DNA of 64,000 bases from Kurthia sibirica (GCF_003143975.1 NZ_QFVR01000002.1:1-64000); one strand, 5' to 3'; positions 1-9,177 are shown, counted from the stretch's first letter. Notes: generated by a model from the letters alone, not told the origin. Program-made: numbers and translations.

Positions 1-140
1 TAGAAAAATGTAAAGTTTGTCCAATGCAAGAAGGCTGTTATAAAGAGGGTTCTAAAAGTAAAACATATTCGGTCACGATTAAATCAACAGAACATAAGGA
101 CCAAGCGAACTTTCAAGAGACAGATGACAGCTTCAAATGA
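1..140 (+). CDS. Transposase C-terminal fragment (IS1182-like)
   Basis: An open frame enters from the left edge (first full codon at position 3) and stops with TGA at 138-140, leaving about 45 residues. The piece has a Cys-rich zinc-ribbon look (CKVC, then a third Cys after six residues) followed by a Lys-rich stretch. This is the usual C-terminal end of IS1182-type DDE transposases. Family assignment is from memory of that motif; the catalytic part lies outside the window, so intactness cannot be judged. The frame does not continue into the following gene, which is on the other strand. Confidence 0.6.
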   Translation, partial: EKCKVCPMQEGCYKEGSKSKTYSVTIKSTEHKDQANFQETDDSFK

Positions 141-173
141 TTGTCACAAAAATACTCTTTATTATTAGTTATT

Positions 174-980
174 TCAACTAAGTAATGCACGATCAGATAC
201 CATTTTCTCACCGCGGATGCGCTGAAATTCTGACATGAGATCATCAATTGTTAAATAGGGTTTTTTATCTGGTCCTACTTCTAATATAATTTGACCTTTA
301 TCCATCATAATAAGGCGATTCCCTAAATCGAGCGCCTGCTGCATATTATGGGTCACCATCAATGTCGTCAACTGATCTTTTGCCACTAAATTCTTCGTTA
401 AATTTGTAATAATCTCCGCTCTTGATGGATCAAGTGCTGCCGTATGTTCATCCAATAATAGAATATCGGGCTTTGTAAACGTCGCCATTAATAATGATAG
501 CGCTTGGCGTTCACCACCTGATAATAAGCCCACCTTTGCTGATAGACGTGACTCTAAGTTTAAGCCAAGCATTTGTAGCGATTCGATGAAAAAGTCTTTA
601 CGTCGACGATTTATAGCGTTTCGTAACCCTCTATTTTTTTTGCGCGAATAGGCAATTGCTAGATTTTCTTCGATTGTCATATTTGGCGCTGTACCAGCCA
701 TTGGGTCTTGAAAGACGCGGCCAATATATTTTGAACGTTTGTACTCTGGTAGTTTTGTCACTATTTTTTCATTTATCGAAATATCACCAATATCTGGTGT
801 CAATGCACCTGAAATCGTACTCATTAATGTCGATTTCCCTGCACCATTACTACCAATAATCGTGACAAAATCACCGGGGGCTAACAGAAGATCAATATCG
901 TTTAATGCAATTTTTTCATCAGCTGTTGCTTCATTGAAAATTTTATTAACATTCTTAACTTTAAGCAATGAATTCACCAT
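174..980 (-). CDS. ABC transporter ATP-binding protein (TrpZ/LivG-like)
   Basis: Cytoplasmic ATPase of a three-gene importer. Walker A GSNGAGKS is near residues 43-50, the LSGGE signature near 153-157 and Walker B ILLLDE near 173-178. The Walker B is followed by HTAALDP rather than PTSALDP, a variant typical of the ATPases paired with PF04392 lipoproteins (TrpXYZ-type systems of streptococci). The 5' end overlaps the permease gene by about 20 bp, indicating translational coupling. The start is uncertain: the ATG at 980 sits directly against the AAAAAGG ribosome binding site, and an in-frame TTG at 968 (giving MLKVKNVNK) is better spaced. The substrate cannot be read from the sequence. Confidence 0.85.
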   Translation of the reverse strand: MVNSLLKVKNVNKIFNEATADEKIALNDIDLLLAPGDFVTIIGSNGAGKSTLMSTISGALTPDIGDISINEKIVTKLPEYKRSKYIGRVFQDPMAGTAPNMTIEENLAIAYSRKKNRGLRNAINRRRKDFFIESLQMLGLNLESRLSAKVGLLSGGERQALSLLMATFTKPDILLLDEHTAALDPSRAEIITNLTKNLVAKDQLTTLMVTHNMQQALDLGNRLIMMDKGQIILEVGPDKKPYLTIDDLMSEFQRIRGEKMVSDRALLS

Positions 981-1992
981 CCTTTTTAGCCGAAGTTAAT
1001 TGTTGATACCTCATCATTCTTCGCCTTGCTCTTCGTTTTTTCTCTTTACGTTTTTCAATCAAATTCGGTACAACTAAAGCGATAATAACAATGATGGCCG
1101 TCAGCACTTTTAAATCACCTGTATCGAATAGTTTTATTTGTAAAGCCAATGCGATGACAATACGATAAATAACTGCTCCACAAACGACTGCTAATGTCGT
1201 TCTGGCAACGCTCTTTGTTCCAAAAATCGCCTCTCCTATTATGACTGAAGCTAGGCCACTAACAATCATACCAGTACCTGTTTGTATATCAGCAAAGCGA
1301 CTATACTGAGCAATTAGTGCACCTGATAACGCAACAAGTGCATTTGAAATACCCAATCCTATAATAATTAGTGTATCCGTATTTGCTGAAAAACTACGAA
1401 TCATTTTTGAATTGTCACCCGTTGCACGAATGGCTAAACCTTGTTCTGTTTTCAAAAACCAATCGGCAGCAAATTTAATAAAGATGGTCACGATGATCAT
1501 AATGAAAATCGTTCCCCATGTATTTGGGACCATTTGTACGCCCATACTGCGTAACATATTATTAATCGAATCATCAATGCCGAGCTTTTGCCAAAATGCA
1601 GCAACTGATTTAAATACGGTGTCTGCATTGGATAAAGGAATCGTCGGTCTGCCTATCGATGTTTCTGATGTTGCACCCATAATCCGTAAATTTATCGAAT
1701 AGAGGGCAATCATCATTAAAATACCTGCTAATAATGCATTGATTTTTGCTTTTGTATGAAGAATACCGGTTATACTACCAGCGATAAAACCAGCGATTAG
1801 TGCACATAATGTCGCTATAAAGGGGTTATACCCTAATGTAATCATCGTCGCTGCTGTCGCCCCACCAGTTACGAAACTGCCATCTACTGTTAAATCAGGG
1901 AAATCTAAAACTCGGAATGTCAAGTACACTCCGAGCGCCATTATTGCATAGATGATTCCTTGTTCAACAGAGCCAAAAATTGCTACAAACAT
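961..1992 (-). CDS. ABC transporter permease (BPD_transp_2 family)
   Basis: Integral membrane protein of 343 residues with about eight or nine hydrophobic segments and a basic C-terminal tail (KRKEKKRRARRR). The sequence is of the LivH/RbsC-like permease type (PF02653), notably the Gly-rich GLASVIIGEAIFG stretch. It lies 16 bp after the lipoprotein gene and overlaps the ATPase gene, so all three form one transcript. In streptococci the same trio is reported as a tryptophan or tyrosine importer. I saw no T-box upstream, so an amino-acid substrate is not supported here by regulation. Confidence 0.85.
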   Translation of the reverse strand: MFVAIFGSVEQGIIYAIMALGVYLTFRVLDFPDLTVDGSFVTGGATAATMITLGYNPFIATLCALIAGFIAGSITGILHTKAKINALLAGILMMIALYSINLRIMGATSETSIGRPTIPLSNADTVFKSVAAFWQKLGIDDSINNMLRSMGVQMVPNTWGTIFIMIIVTIFIKFAADWFLKTEQGLAIRATGDNSKMIRSFSANTDTLIIIGLGISNALVALSGALIAQYSRFADIQTGTGMIVSGLASVIIGEAIFGTKSVARTTLAVVCGAVIYRIVIALALQIKLFDTGDLKVLTAIIVIIALVVPNLIEKRKEKKRRARRRMMRYQQLTSAKKDGEFIA

Positions 1993-2008
1993 GTAGAATC
2001 ATCTCCTG

Positions 2009-2992
2009 TTATTTTACGAGTTCTGCTTTCCAATCTTCCTTTATAGTAAGACCGATTGTCTTGGCCGTTTTTTCATTCATTTCAAATTTCAACTTATCTG
2101 GGAAAGCTGCTGGAATATCAGCTGGTTTTTTACCATCTTTTAAAATTTGAATGGCCATTTCGCCTGCTTCAAATCCTATATCATAGTAACTAAAGCCATA
2201 TGCACCTAACCCACCTGCTTTAACAGAATCAAGTTCGCCAACCATCACTGGAATTTTTTTATCATTTGCCACATCAAGTACTGCACTTAATGCTGAAACG
2301 ACCGTATTGTCCGTAATAATATAGTAAGAATCTACTTTGCCAATCAATGATTCTGTTGCTTGTTTTACATCTGCTGATGTTGCTACAGATGCTTCAATAA
2401 TTTCGATATTATATTTTTTTGCTTCTTGTTTGACCAATTTGACTTGTACAAGTGAATTTTGTTCACCTGAATTAAAAACCATTCCTACCTTTTTAGCATT
2501 TAATTGCTCTGCTAAAAATTTTACTGTCTTTGGAATTGCTTCAGGATGGGTATCGATTGTCCCCGTAACATTTCCGCCCGGTTTTTCCATCGATGTGATC
2601 AACTCCGCGTCAATCGCATCTGTGACCGATGTAAATAATACTGGAATATCAGCTGTTGCTGTTTGAGCGGCGATAGCTGAAGGCGTAGCATTGGCAAAAA
2701 TCAAATCATTTCCTGCGCCAACTAAATTATTTGCTGCAGTCACATTATTACTTGCATCTCCTTGTGCATTTTTCTCATCATATTTAATTTTTAAACCTGA
2801 TTGTTCTAAAGCAGCCTTAAAGCCCTTTGTTGCTTCATTTAAAGAAGGATGTTCTACATATTGTAAAATCCCTACTTTATATTCTTTTTCTTTTTCTGCT
2901 TTCCCTTTACTATCTTCAGTCGTTCCACAAGCTGCAAGAACTAAAATAATTGCTGATAGCAAAAATAATAGTAGCGCATTTTTCTTTTTCAT
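2009..2992 (-). CDS. ABC transporter substrate-binding lipoprotein (PF04392)
   Basis: First gene of the importer operon, 327 residues. It has a lipoprotein signal peptide with lipobox LAAC (lipidated Cys near residue 22), then a two-lobed periplasmic-binding fold of the ABC_sub_bind family. Family-like features include the GILQYVEHPSL start of the mature domain and the VPVLFTSVTDA-type segment. A sigma-A promoter on the minus strand precedes it. The TrpX/TyrX relatives bind aromatic amino acids, but the ligand here is unassigned. Confidence 0.85.
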   Translation of the reverse strand: MKKKNALLLFLLSAIILVLAACGTTEDSKGKAEKEKEYKVGILQYVEHPSLNEATKGFKAALEQSGLKIKYDEKNAQGDASNNVTAANNLVGAGNDLIFANATPSAIAAQTATADIPVLFTSVTDAIDAELITSMEKPGGNVTGTIDTHPEAIPKTVKFLAEQLNAKKVGMVFNSGEQNSLVQVKLVKQEAKKYNIEIIEASVATSADVKQATESLIGKVDSYYIITDNTVVSALSAVLDVANDKKIPVMVGELDSVKAGGLGAYGFSYYDIGFEAGEMAIQILKDGKKPADIPAAFPDKLKFEMNEKTAKTIGLTIKEDWKAELVK

Positions 2993-3032
2993 TTTCCCGC
3001 CTCCATATTATGTAATTACCTTAATTATTGCT

Positions 3033-3061
3033 ATGTTACCGCCTTAAAAATCAATAGTCAA
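3033..3061 (-). promoter_or_regulatory. Sigma-A promoter of the ABC importer operon
   Basis: On the minus strand a -35 TTGACT (3061-3056) and a -10 TAACAT (3038-3033) are separated by 17 bp, about 40 bp upstream of the lipoprotein start codon. The spacing is ideal and both hexamers match four or five of six consensus positions. No riboswitch or T-box lies between this promoter and the gene. Confidence 0.55.
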
Positions 3062-3298
3062 CAATATTATGAATAGTTTGATAATTTTACACACTAAAGC
3101 GTTGAGGTTCAACTCATCAAAGTGTTGATGCTACTAGCTTCCTATTATATAGAGCCTAAAATAATTATTTTCTTGTCCTTTTCCCAATACTATTTTTTTA
3201 CCGCTCGCGTTAACCATTGGTTTATATAACGCTACTAATTTTTGTTCATTTGACTTTCCTATTATTTCGCTTTAGAATAAGTTGTTATGTCATTTTTA

Positions 3299-3336
3299 CG
3301 TGGTTCGTAACCATCCCACGAAAAAAAACTAAGGAG
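3299..3336 (+). promoter_or_regulatory. PreQ1-I riboswitch upstream of queT
   Basis: CGTGG (3299-3303) pairs with CCACG (3316-3320), closing a C/A-rich loop. It is followed by an A-run and the CTAAGG tail that forms the pseudoknot in class I preQ1 aptamers. The AAGGAG ribosome binding site (3331-3336) is part of this tail, so ligand binding should hide it and lower translation. The gene downstream is a queuosine-precursor transporter, which fits. Confidence 0.88.
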
Positions 3337-3347
3337 AAATGAATAGT

Positions 3348-3833
3348 ATGAAAATCAAATTCTTAGCTACGAGTGGTATTATTGCAGCCTTGTATATTGC
3401 TGTGTCATTACTCGTATCACCACTAGCTTTTGGGGCTATTCAATTTCGCTTTGGCGAAATTTTGAATCACCTTGTTATCTTCAATAAGAAATTCTTTTAC
3501 GCTATTATTGTCGGCGTTTTTATTACGAATCTCTTTTCGCCAAATGGTCCACTAGATTTACTTTTTGGTGTAGGTCAAACCGCACTGTCTCTTGGCATTG
3601 CCATCCTTTCAGCAAAATACATTAAATCGATTATCAAACGTATGGTTCTCAACTCGATTGTTTTTGCCTTTATGATGTGGTTGATTTCACTTGAATTAGT
3701 CATCCTATTTGATCTACCATTTTTGTATACTTGGTTGACAGTTGCTCTAGGAGAGCTTGGTATTATGCTAATTGGTATTCCGATTATGCTAGCGTTGAAC
3801 AAACGACTACATTTTCAAAAATTATTAGCTTAA
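3348..3833 (+). CDS. queT: Queuosine precursor transporter QueT
   Basis: Small membrane protein with about five hydrophobic segments and the conserved IQFRFGEIL and FSPNGPLDLLFGVGQT stretches of the QueT family (PF06177). It is the predicted substrate-specific (S) component of an ECF-type transporter for preQ1/preQ0, queuosine intermediates used in tRNA modification. An ATG at 3339 is only 2 bp from the ribosome binding site; the next in-frame ATG at 3348 is 11 bp away and is taken as the start. The preQ1 riboswitch just upstream supports the assignment. Terminator at 3847-3880. Confidence 0.9.
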   Translation: MKIKFLATSGIIAALYIAVSLLVSPLAFGAIQFRFGEILNHLVIFNKKFFYAIIVGVFITNLFSPNGPLDLLFGVGQTALSLGIAILSAKYIKSIIKRMVLNSIVFAFMMWLISLELVILFDLPFLYTWLTVALGELGIMLIGIPIMLALNKRLHFQKLLA

Positions 3834-3846
3834 TGCTCAGTCATAT

Positions 3847-3880
3847 AAAACGCCCTTCGCTATTTCGAAGGGCGTTTTTT
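3847..3880. terminator. Bidirectional terminator between queT and acyl-CoA ligase
   Basis: A 13-bp perfect stem with core ACGCCCTTCG (3847-3859 pairing with 3866-3878) has a 6-nt loop, an A-run on one side and a T-run on the other. It lies between two convergent genes and can end transcription from both. Confidence 0.9.
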
Positions 3881-5502
3881 TATTGTAATAACTCCTCTAA
3901 TTGATTGCGCAACTGATTCTTTTGGAATTTACCGACTGATGTTTTTGGTACTTCATCGATAAAAACGATTTCATCTGGCACCCACCACTTAGCAAAATTT
4001 TGCGCTAAATACTGTAATAACTGTTCTTTTATATCATCACTATTTACTTCTTTATTTTTTAATACTACACATGCTAATGGACGCTCTTGCCATGTAGGGT
4101 GTGGCATGGCAATGACTGCCGCTTCCGCCACTGCATCATGCGTCATTAGTGCATTTTCTAAATCAACAGATGAGATCCATTCGCCACCACTTTTTATTAA
4201 ATCCTTTGTGCGGTCAACAAGTTTTATAAAACCTTCTGGTGTCTGAATGGCAATATCGCCAGTATGTAACCAACCATCTTTAAATGCTTCTACCGTTCGT
4301 TCATCCTTATAGTATGCATCGGCAATCCATGGTCCTTTCACGAGCAATTCTCCCATTGTTTTGCCATCCCAGGGTACTTCACCCTCTTCATTTAGTAACT
4401 TTGTTTGTAAAAGAGCTGCTGGCATACCAATCATACTGCGTGCTTCAAGCCTTTGTTCCTCGCTCCAATCATCCATTTCAGATTTATAGCGTGATAGTGT
4501 TACAAGTGGACTTGTCTCCGTTAAACCGTAACCAACTGTAAATGGAATATTATATTTTTGTTCAAATGCTTGAATTAATCCTTTAGGAGAAGAGGCTCCA
4601 CCACTTACAAGAATACGTATTGATGATAGGTCAATCGGTCGCGTACTATTTTCTAAAAGTTGCAACACACCAAACCAAATTGTTGGTACGCCTGCTGTAA
4701 CCGTTACTTTTTCTGCTTCCATTACATCTAAAATAATTTGAGGTGTCATATTTGGTCCCGGTAGCACTTGTGTAGAACCAAAATTCACTGCGGCAAAAGG
4801 CAAGCCCCATGCACTCGCATGAAACATTGGTACGACTGAAAGTGCAATATCCCGTTCATTCAAACCAAAACTCTCTACTAAACCAAGGGACAACGAATGC
4901 AACACAATTCCGCGATGCGTGTAGAAAACACCTTTTGGAAAACCCGTTGTCGCACTTGTGTAACACATACCAGCATTCATATTTTCATCCAAATCTGTCG
5001 GGAATTCATAACTACTATCTGCTGCCGCCAACAATTCTTCATATGATTGTGCATTTTGCAATTTCGTGGCAGCAATATCGACGTGATCCCCCATAACAAC
5101 GAATGTTTTCACCGTGGTTAACTGATGTTGAATACTTGCCAATAATGGGGCTAATTCTTCATCTACGAGAATAATTTCATCCTCTGCATGATTGATAATA
5201 TAGCGTAAATGTTCAAGTGATAAACGGATATTTAACATGTGAATAATTGCACCTGCACATGGAATCGCAAAATATGCTTCTAAATGACGATGGTGATTCC
5301 AGGCAAATGTACCGACCTTTGTCCCTCTTTTCATCCCCACCCCTTCCAATGCTGATGCCAGTTTTCGTGTCCGTTGAGCAAAATCACGATACGTAATACG
5401 GTGAGTCATCGTACTAGATGTTCTCGAAATAATTTTTTTATGCCCATAATATTTTTCAGCGCGCGTTAAAAATTGCGTTAATACAAGCTGTGTATCCATC
5501 AT
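3880..5502 (-). CDS. AMP-dependent fatty acyl-CoA ligase (paralogue 1)
   Basis: Activates a fatty acid to acyl-CoA through an acyl-adenylate. About 540 residues with the AMP-binding P-loop YTSATTGFPKG, the YGLTETSP motif and the C-terminal GEWISS/GKFQK lysine segment. It is closely related along its whole length to the next gene upstream (5611-7236), so the two are a tandem duplication. The frame opens with GTG at 5517, but the ribosome binding site GGAG is best spaced for the ATG at 5502, giving MMDTQ, matching the paralogue's MMDTP. A terminator lies between the two copies. Chain-length preference is unknown; the sequences resemble medium/long-chain ligases. Confidence 0.85.
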   Translation of the reverse strand: MMDTQLVLTQFLTRAEKYYGHKKIISRTSSTMTHRITYRDFAQRTRKLASALEGVGMKRGTKVGTFAWNHHRHLEAYFAIPCAGAIIHMLNIRLSLEHLRYIINHAEDEIILVDEELAPLLASIQHQLTTVKTFVVMGDHVDIAATKLQNAQSYEELLAAADSSYEFPTDLDENMNAGMCYTSATTGFPKGVFYTHRGIVLHSLSLGLVESFGLNERDIALSVVPMFHASAWGLPFAAVNFGSTQVLPGPNMTPQIILDVMEAEKVTVTAGVPTIWFGVLQLLENSTRPIDLSSIRILVSGGASSPKGLIQAFEQKYNIPFTVGYGLTETSPLVTLSRYKSEMDDWSEEQRLEARSMIGMPAALLQTKLLNEEGEVPWDGKTMGELLVKGPWIADAYYKDERTVEAFKDGWLHTGDIAIQTPEGFIKLVDRTKDLIKSGGEWISSVDLENALMTHDAVAEAAVIAMPHPTWQERPLACVVLKNKEVNSDDIKEQLLQYLAQNFAKWWVPDEIVFIDEVPKTSVGKFQKNQLRNQLEELLQ

Positions 5503-5563
5503 CTTTAACCACTCCACTTCCTAAGTTTTTCATAAATCCACTCGAAGACATCTATTTTTCACA

Positions 5564-5601
5564 TAAAAAAGAGACCGACGACTTGTATTGTCCATCGGCC
5601 C
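5564..5601 (-). terminator. Terminator between the two tandem ligase genes
   Basis: On the minus strand a GC-rich stem (GGCCGATGGAC with GTCGTCGGTC, one bulge) with a 7-nt loop is followed by TCTCTTTTTT. It lies after the 5611-7236 gene and before the 3880 gene, so the second ligase copy should be expressed at lower level or from its own promoter. Confidence 0.7.
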
Positions 5602-5610
5602 CTTCGACTA

Positions 5611-7236
5611 CTATTTTACAAGTAATGTTTCTAAATCATCACGTAGTTTCGCTTTTAAAAACTTCCCTACAGATGTTTTTGGAATCTCTTTTAAGAATAT
5701 AATATCATCAGGTAACCACCATTTAGCAAAATCTTGCTCTAGATGACTGTATAACTGTGCTTTCACACTATTTTCTTCAATATCGTTATTTTTCAAGACA
5801 ACACATGCTAGTGGGCGTTCCTGCCATTTAGGATGTGGCATCGCAATAACAGCTGCCTCAAAAACTGCTTCATGTGTCATCAATGCATTTTCTAAGTCAA
5901 CGGATGAGATCCACTCACCGCCACTCTTGATTAAATCCTTCGTACGATCGGTAATTTTAATATAGCCTTCTGGTGTTCTTACAGCGATATCTCCCGTATA
6001 TAACCAACCATCTCTAAAAGCATCTTCTGTGCGTTCATCCTTATAATATTCGTCGGCAATCCACGGTCCGCGAATGGTCAGTTCACCCATCGTTTGACCA
6101 TCTGCTGGCACTTCGCCATTTTCATTCACGATGCGCGTTTCAATAAGCGACACGGTTAAACCTTGCGTAGCGCGAATAGCTAATTTTTCATCTGCTGTCC
6201 AGTCGTCCATTTCACTCGTATAATTTGATACGCTGACAATAGGACTCGTTTCCGTCATACCATACCCTACAATGAATGGAATATTATACTTTTCTTCGAA
6301 TGCTTTAATAAGACCTTTCGGTGAAGCAGAACCACCGCTGACAACTAATTTTAATGATGATAAATCGCGTGGTTCTGGACTTTGATCCAATGTTTGAATA
6401 ACACCAAGCCAAATTGTTGGCACACCCGCTGTCAAAGTCACTTTCTCTGACTCCATCAAATCAATCAAAATTTTCGGTGTAAAATTTGGTCCCGGCAATA
6501 CTTGATTGGCTCCGTAATTGACACTAGCAAAAGGTAGACCCCAGGCATTAACATGAAACATTGGCACAACAGGCATAATAACTTCCCGTTCACTAATACC
6601 AAACGTTTCAACTAAACCTAGTGATAGAGCATGTAATACAAGACCACGATGTGAATATTCCACACCTTTAGGGAAACCTGTTGTTGCGCTCGTATAACAC
6701 ATACCCGCTGTCATATTTTCTTCTAAATCATCTGGGAACACAAAATTTTCATCTGCTGATGCGATTAATTGTTCATACGACAGTACATTTTTTAATGTCG
6801 TTTTAGATAAATCTACATCATCGCCCATAATAATATAGGTTTTCACTGATTTCAACTCATGTTCAATGCTTTCGATAATTGGGAGCAAATCTTCATCTAC
6901 TAAAATAATCTCATCCTCAGCATGATTAATAATATAAATAAGATGCTCTGCCGATAAACGGATATTGATCATATGAAGGATTGCTCCTGAACATGGTACA
7001 GCAAAATAGGTTTCTAAATGACGATGATGATTCCAAGCAAATGAACCTATTTTCATGCCACGCTGCATGCCTAGATCAGCTAGTGCTGAAGCAAGTTTAC
7101 GTGTCCTCACTGCAAAATCCGCATACGTGATTCGATGAATTTTTGTGTCGGATGTACGTGAAATGATTTGTTTTTTACCAAAATATTTTTCTGCTCGATT
7201 TAGAAAAGCTGTTAATACTAAAGGTGTATCCATCAT
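5611..7236 (-). CDS. AMP-dependent fatty acyl-CoA ligase (paralogue 2)
   Basis: Acyl-CoA synthetase of 541 residues with YTSATTGFPKG, YGMTETSP, YTGD and C-terminal KSGGEWISS motifs. It is the penultimate gene of the fatty-acid operon, 12 bp after the acyl-CoA dehydrogenase gene, and has a near-full-length paralogue immediately downstream. Co-transcription with thiolase, dehydrogenases and another ligase supports a role in activating fatty acids for beta-oxidation. Substrate length cannot be told from sequence. Confidence 0.87.
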   Translation of the reverse strand: MMDTPLVLTAFLNRAEKYFGKKQIISRTSDTKIHRITYADFAVRTRKLASALADLGMQRGMKIGSFAWNHHRHLETYFAVPCSGAILHMINIRLSAEHLIYIINHAEDEIILVDEDLLPIIESIEHELKSVKTYIIMGDDVDLSKTTLKNVLSYEQLIASADENFVFPDDLEENMTAGMCYTSATTGFPKGVEYSHRGLVLHALSLGLVETFGISEREVIMPVVPMFHVNAWGLPFASVNYGANQVLPGPNFTPKILIDLMESEKVTLTAGVPTIWLGVIQTLDQSPEPRDLSSLKLVVSGGSASPKGLIKAFEEKYNIPFIVGYGMTETSPIVSVSNYTSEMDDWTADEKLAIRATQGLTVSLIETRIVNENGEVPADGQTMGELTIRGPWIADEYYKDERTEDAFRDGWLYTGDIAVRTPEGYIKITDRTKDLIKSGGEWISSVDLENALMTHEAVFEAAVIAMPHPKWQERPLACVVLKNNDIEENSVKAQLYSHLEQDFAKWWLPDDIIFLKEIPKTSVGKFLKAKLRDDLETLLVK

Positions 7237-7248
7237 GGTCCTTCACTC

Positions 7249-8397
7249 CTATATCCCTAAGTTTTTGGCAATAATCCTCTTCATTACTTCATTTGTACCT
7301 GCATAAATTGATGTCACAACAATATCTCTATAGCGTCTAGCAATTTTGTATTCCTCCATAAAACCATAACCACCATGGAGTTGTACACATGTTTTAGCTG
7401 TATCTTGCGCGGACTCTGAAATCCAATATTTGGCCATTGATACACGTGTTACTACATCTTTTCCTGCTATATGATCTTCAATTAATGCCTCTAAAAAAGT
7501 TTTTCCTAATTCAATACGTGTCGCTATTTCAGCTATTTTAAATTGCGTATTTTGAAAAGAACTGATTGGTCTGTCGAATGCCTGTCGCTCTTTTACATAA
7601 TTCAACGTTAATTCCAACATATCTTCGGAAGCAATTTGCGTCGCCAGTGCTACGCCCAATCTTTCTTGCTGTAATTTTCGCATCATATATTTGAAGCCCA
7701 TTCCTTCTTCACCGATGAGATTGCTCACCGGGACACGACAATCTTCAAAAAATAATTCCGCTGTATCTTGGGAATGAATGCCCATCTTGTCCAATTTGCG
7801 CCCCTTCGTAAAGCCAGGAGTTGGTCCTTCTACGATGAGCAAGCTCACGCCATCATGCTTTTTAGCCGTTTTACTATCTGTTTTAACTGCTAATAGTACA
7901 AGGTTCGTATGAATTCCATTTGTAATGAAGGTTTTAGAACCATTGACGATATAATGATCACCATCTCGAACTGCGGTCGTCGTAATATTAGCTAAATCTG
8001 AACCAGCTCCAGGTTCAGTCATAGCAATTGAAGAAATATATTCTCCGGTGATTGATTTTGGTAGCCAACGCTGTTTTTGCTCCTCGGTACCAAATTCTTC
8101 GATGTAGGGAATTGTAATATCATTATGTAATGCAATACCTGTCATACCTCCACCAACTCGTTCTAACTCTTCATTAATAATGACACCAAATGAATAATCG
8201 ACATGAAGACCACCGTATTTCTCCTCTACTTGAGGACATAAGTAGCCATTTTCTCCTAGTTTGCGCCAAAATTCGAGTGGAATAATTCGATCTTTTTCCC
8301 ACTGCTCATAGTTTGGGACCGCTTCTTCATCTAAAAATTTTTTGAAAGATTTTCTGAATAATTCATGTTCATCCGTTTCAAAACGATATCTTTTCAT
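7249..8397 (-). CDS. Acyl-CoA dehydrogenase (LCAD-like)
   Basis: FAD enzyme of 382 residues that makes the first double bond in acyl-CoA beta-oxidation. FAD/substrate motifs AMTEPGAGSD and QLHGGYGFMEE are present. The C-terminal IYAGTNE has Ala where medium/short-chain enzymes carry the catalytic Glu (IYEGT). Long-chain and isovaleryl enzymes place the base on an earlier helix, and the ASEDMLE segment here fits that placement, so it looks LCAD-like rather than inactive. It sits between the SDR and ligase genes with gaps of 12 bp. Confidence 0.87.
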   Translation of the reverse strand: MKRYRFETDEHELFRKSFKKFLDEEAVPNYEQWEKDRIIPLEFWRKLGENGYLCPQVEEKYGGLHVDYSFGVIINEELERVGGGMTGIALHNDITIPYIEEFGTEEQKQRWLPKSITGEYISSIAMTEPGAGSDLANITTTAVRDGDHYIVNGSKTFITNGIHTNLVLLAVKTDSKTAKKHDGVSLLIVEGPTPGFTKGRKLDKMGIHSQDTAELFFEDCRVPVSNLIGEEGMGFKYMMRKLQQERLGVALATQIASEDMLELTLNYVKERQAFDRPISSFQNTQFKIAEIATRIELGKTFLEALIEDHIAGKDVVTRVSMAKYWISESAQDTAKTCVQLHGGYGFMEEYKIARRYRDIVVTSIYAGTNEVMKRIIAKNLGI

Positions 8398-8409
8398 ATT
8401 ATATCCCCC

Positions 8410-9177
8410 TTATTTCGGTTGCATACGAATGGCACCATCCATCCGAATTACTTCACCATTTAATAATGTATTACGAATAATACCTTCTACTAATAATGCA
8501 TATTCACTTGCTTTACCCAAGCGTTTTGGAAAAGGCGTCGCTGCGCCAAGTGATTGTTGCACCGATTCTGGTAAACTCGCAAACATCGGTGTTTCAACCA
8601 TGCCAGGTGCAATTGTCATGACGCGTATGCCGACGTCTGCCAACTCTCTAGCTAAAGGTAATGCCATACTAACAATCGCTCCTTTTGAAGCACTATATGC
8701 AGCCTGTCCAATCTGTCCGTCAAATGCAGCTACGGATGCTGTATTGATGATAACACCTCTTTGTCCATCTTCATCCGCGTCATTTGTTTGCATCAAATCT
8801 GCTGCTAAACGCAATACATTAAACGTGCCGATAAGATTAATATCAATGATACGTGAAAACTGCTGCAGTGAATGAATGCCATGCTTTGATAGTATTTTCG
8901 TTGCGGAGCCAGTTCCTGCACAGTTTACAACGACGTTACAGTCACCAAATTTTTTGATTCCCGCATTTAACGCAGCTAACACCGCCTGCTCATCCGTCAC
9001 ATCTGTATCGACAAATAATAAATGATCTTGGTCACTTGCAGCGAAAACCTGACCTTTTTCATGATCTATATCGAGTAAAATTGCTTTGCCTCCAGCTGCG
9101 ACTATATGTTGTGCAGTAGCCTTTCCCAAACCCGAAGCACCACCTGTAATAACAGCTACTACTTCTTTTAATTCCAT
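8410..9177 (-). CDS. SDR-family 3-hydroxyacyl-CoA dehydrogenase (type II)
   Basis: Short-chain dehydrogenase of 255 residues. N-terminal NAD motif TGGASGLG, NCAG in the middle, catalytic Ser in NTASVAAFDG and YSASK with the catalytic Tyr/Lys. It resembles HSD17B10-type 3-hydroxyacyl-CoA dehydrogenases, and the position between thiolase and acyl-CoA dehydrogenase genes supports that role. No enoyl-CoA hydratase gene is seen in this operon, so the pathway must borrow one from elsewhere. Confidence 0.82.
   Translation of the reverse strand: MELKEVVAVITGGASGLGKATAQHIVAAGGKAILLDIDHEKGQVFAASDQDHLLFVDTDVTDEQAVLAALNAGIKKFGDCNVVVNCAGTGSATKILSKHGIHSLQQFSRIIDINLIGTFNVLRLAADLMQTNDADEDGQRGVIINTASVAAFDGQIGQAAYSASKGAIVSMALPLARELADVGIRVMTIAPGMVETPMFASLPESVQQSLGAATPFPKRLGKASEYALLVEGIIRNTLLNGEVIRMDGAIRMQPK

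Noticed and set aside
2993-3298. Possible T-box leader before the TrpXYZ-like importer
   Set aside because: No T-box bulge (TGGNACCGCG on the minus strand) or specifier-loop pattern is present; only a plain promoter is seen.
7249-8397. Inactive acyl-CoA dehydrogenase because IYEGT reads IYAGT
   Set aside because: Long-chain and isovaleryl enzymes naturally lack Glu here and use a base on an earlier helix, for which ASEDMLE is a fit.
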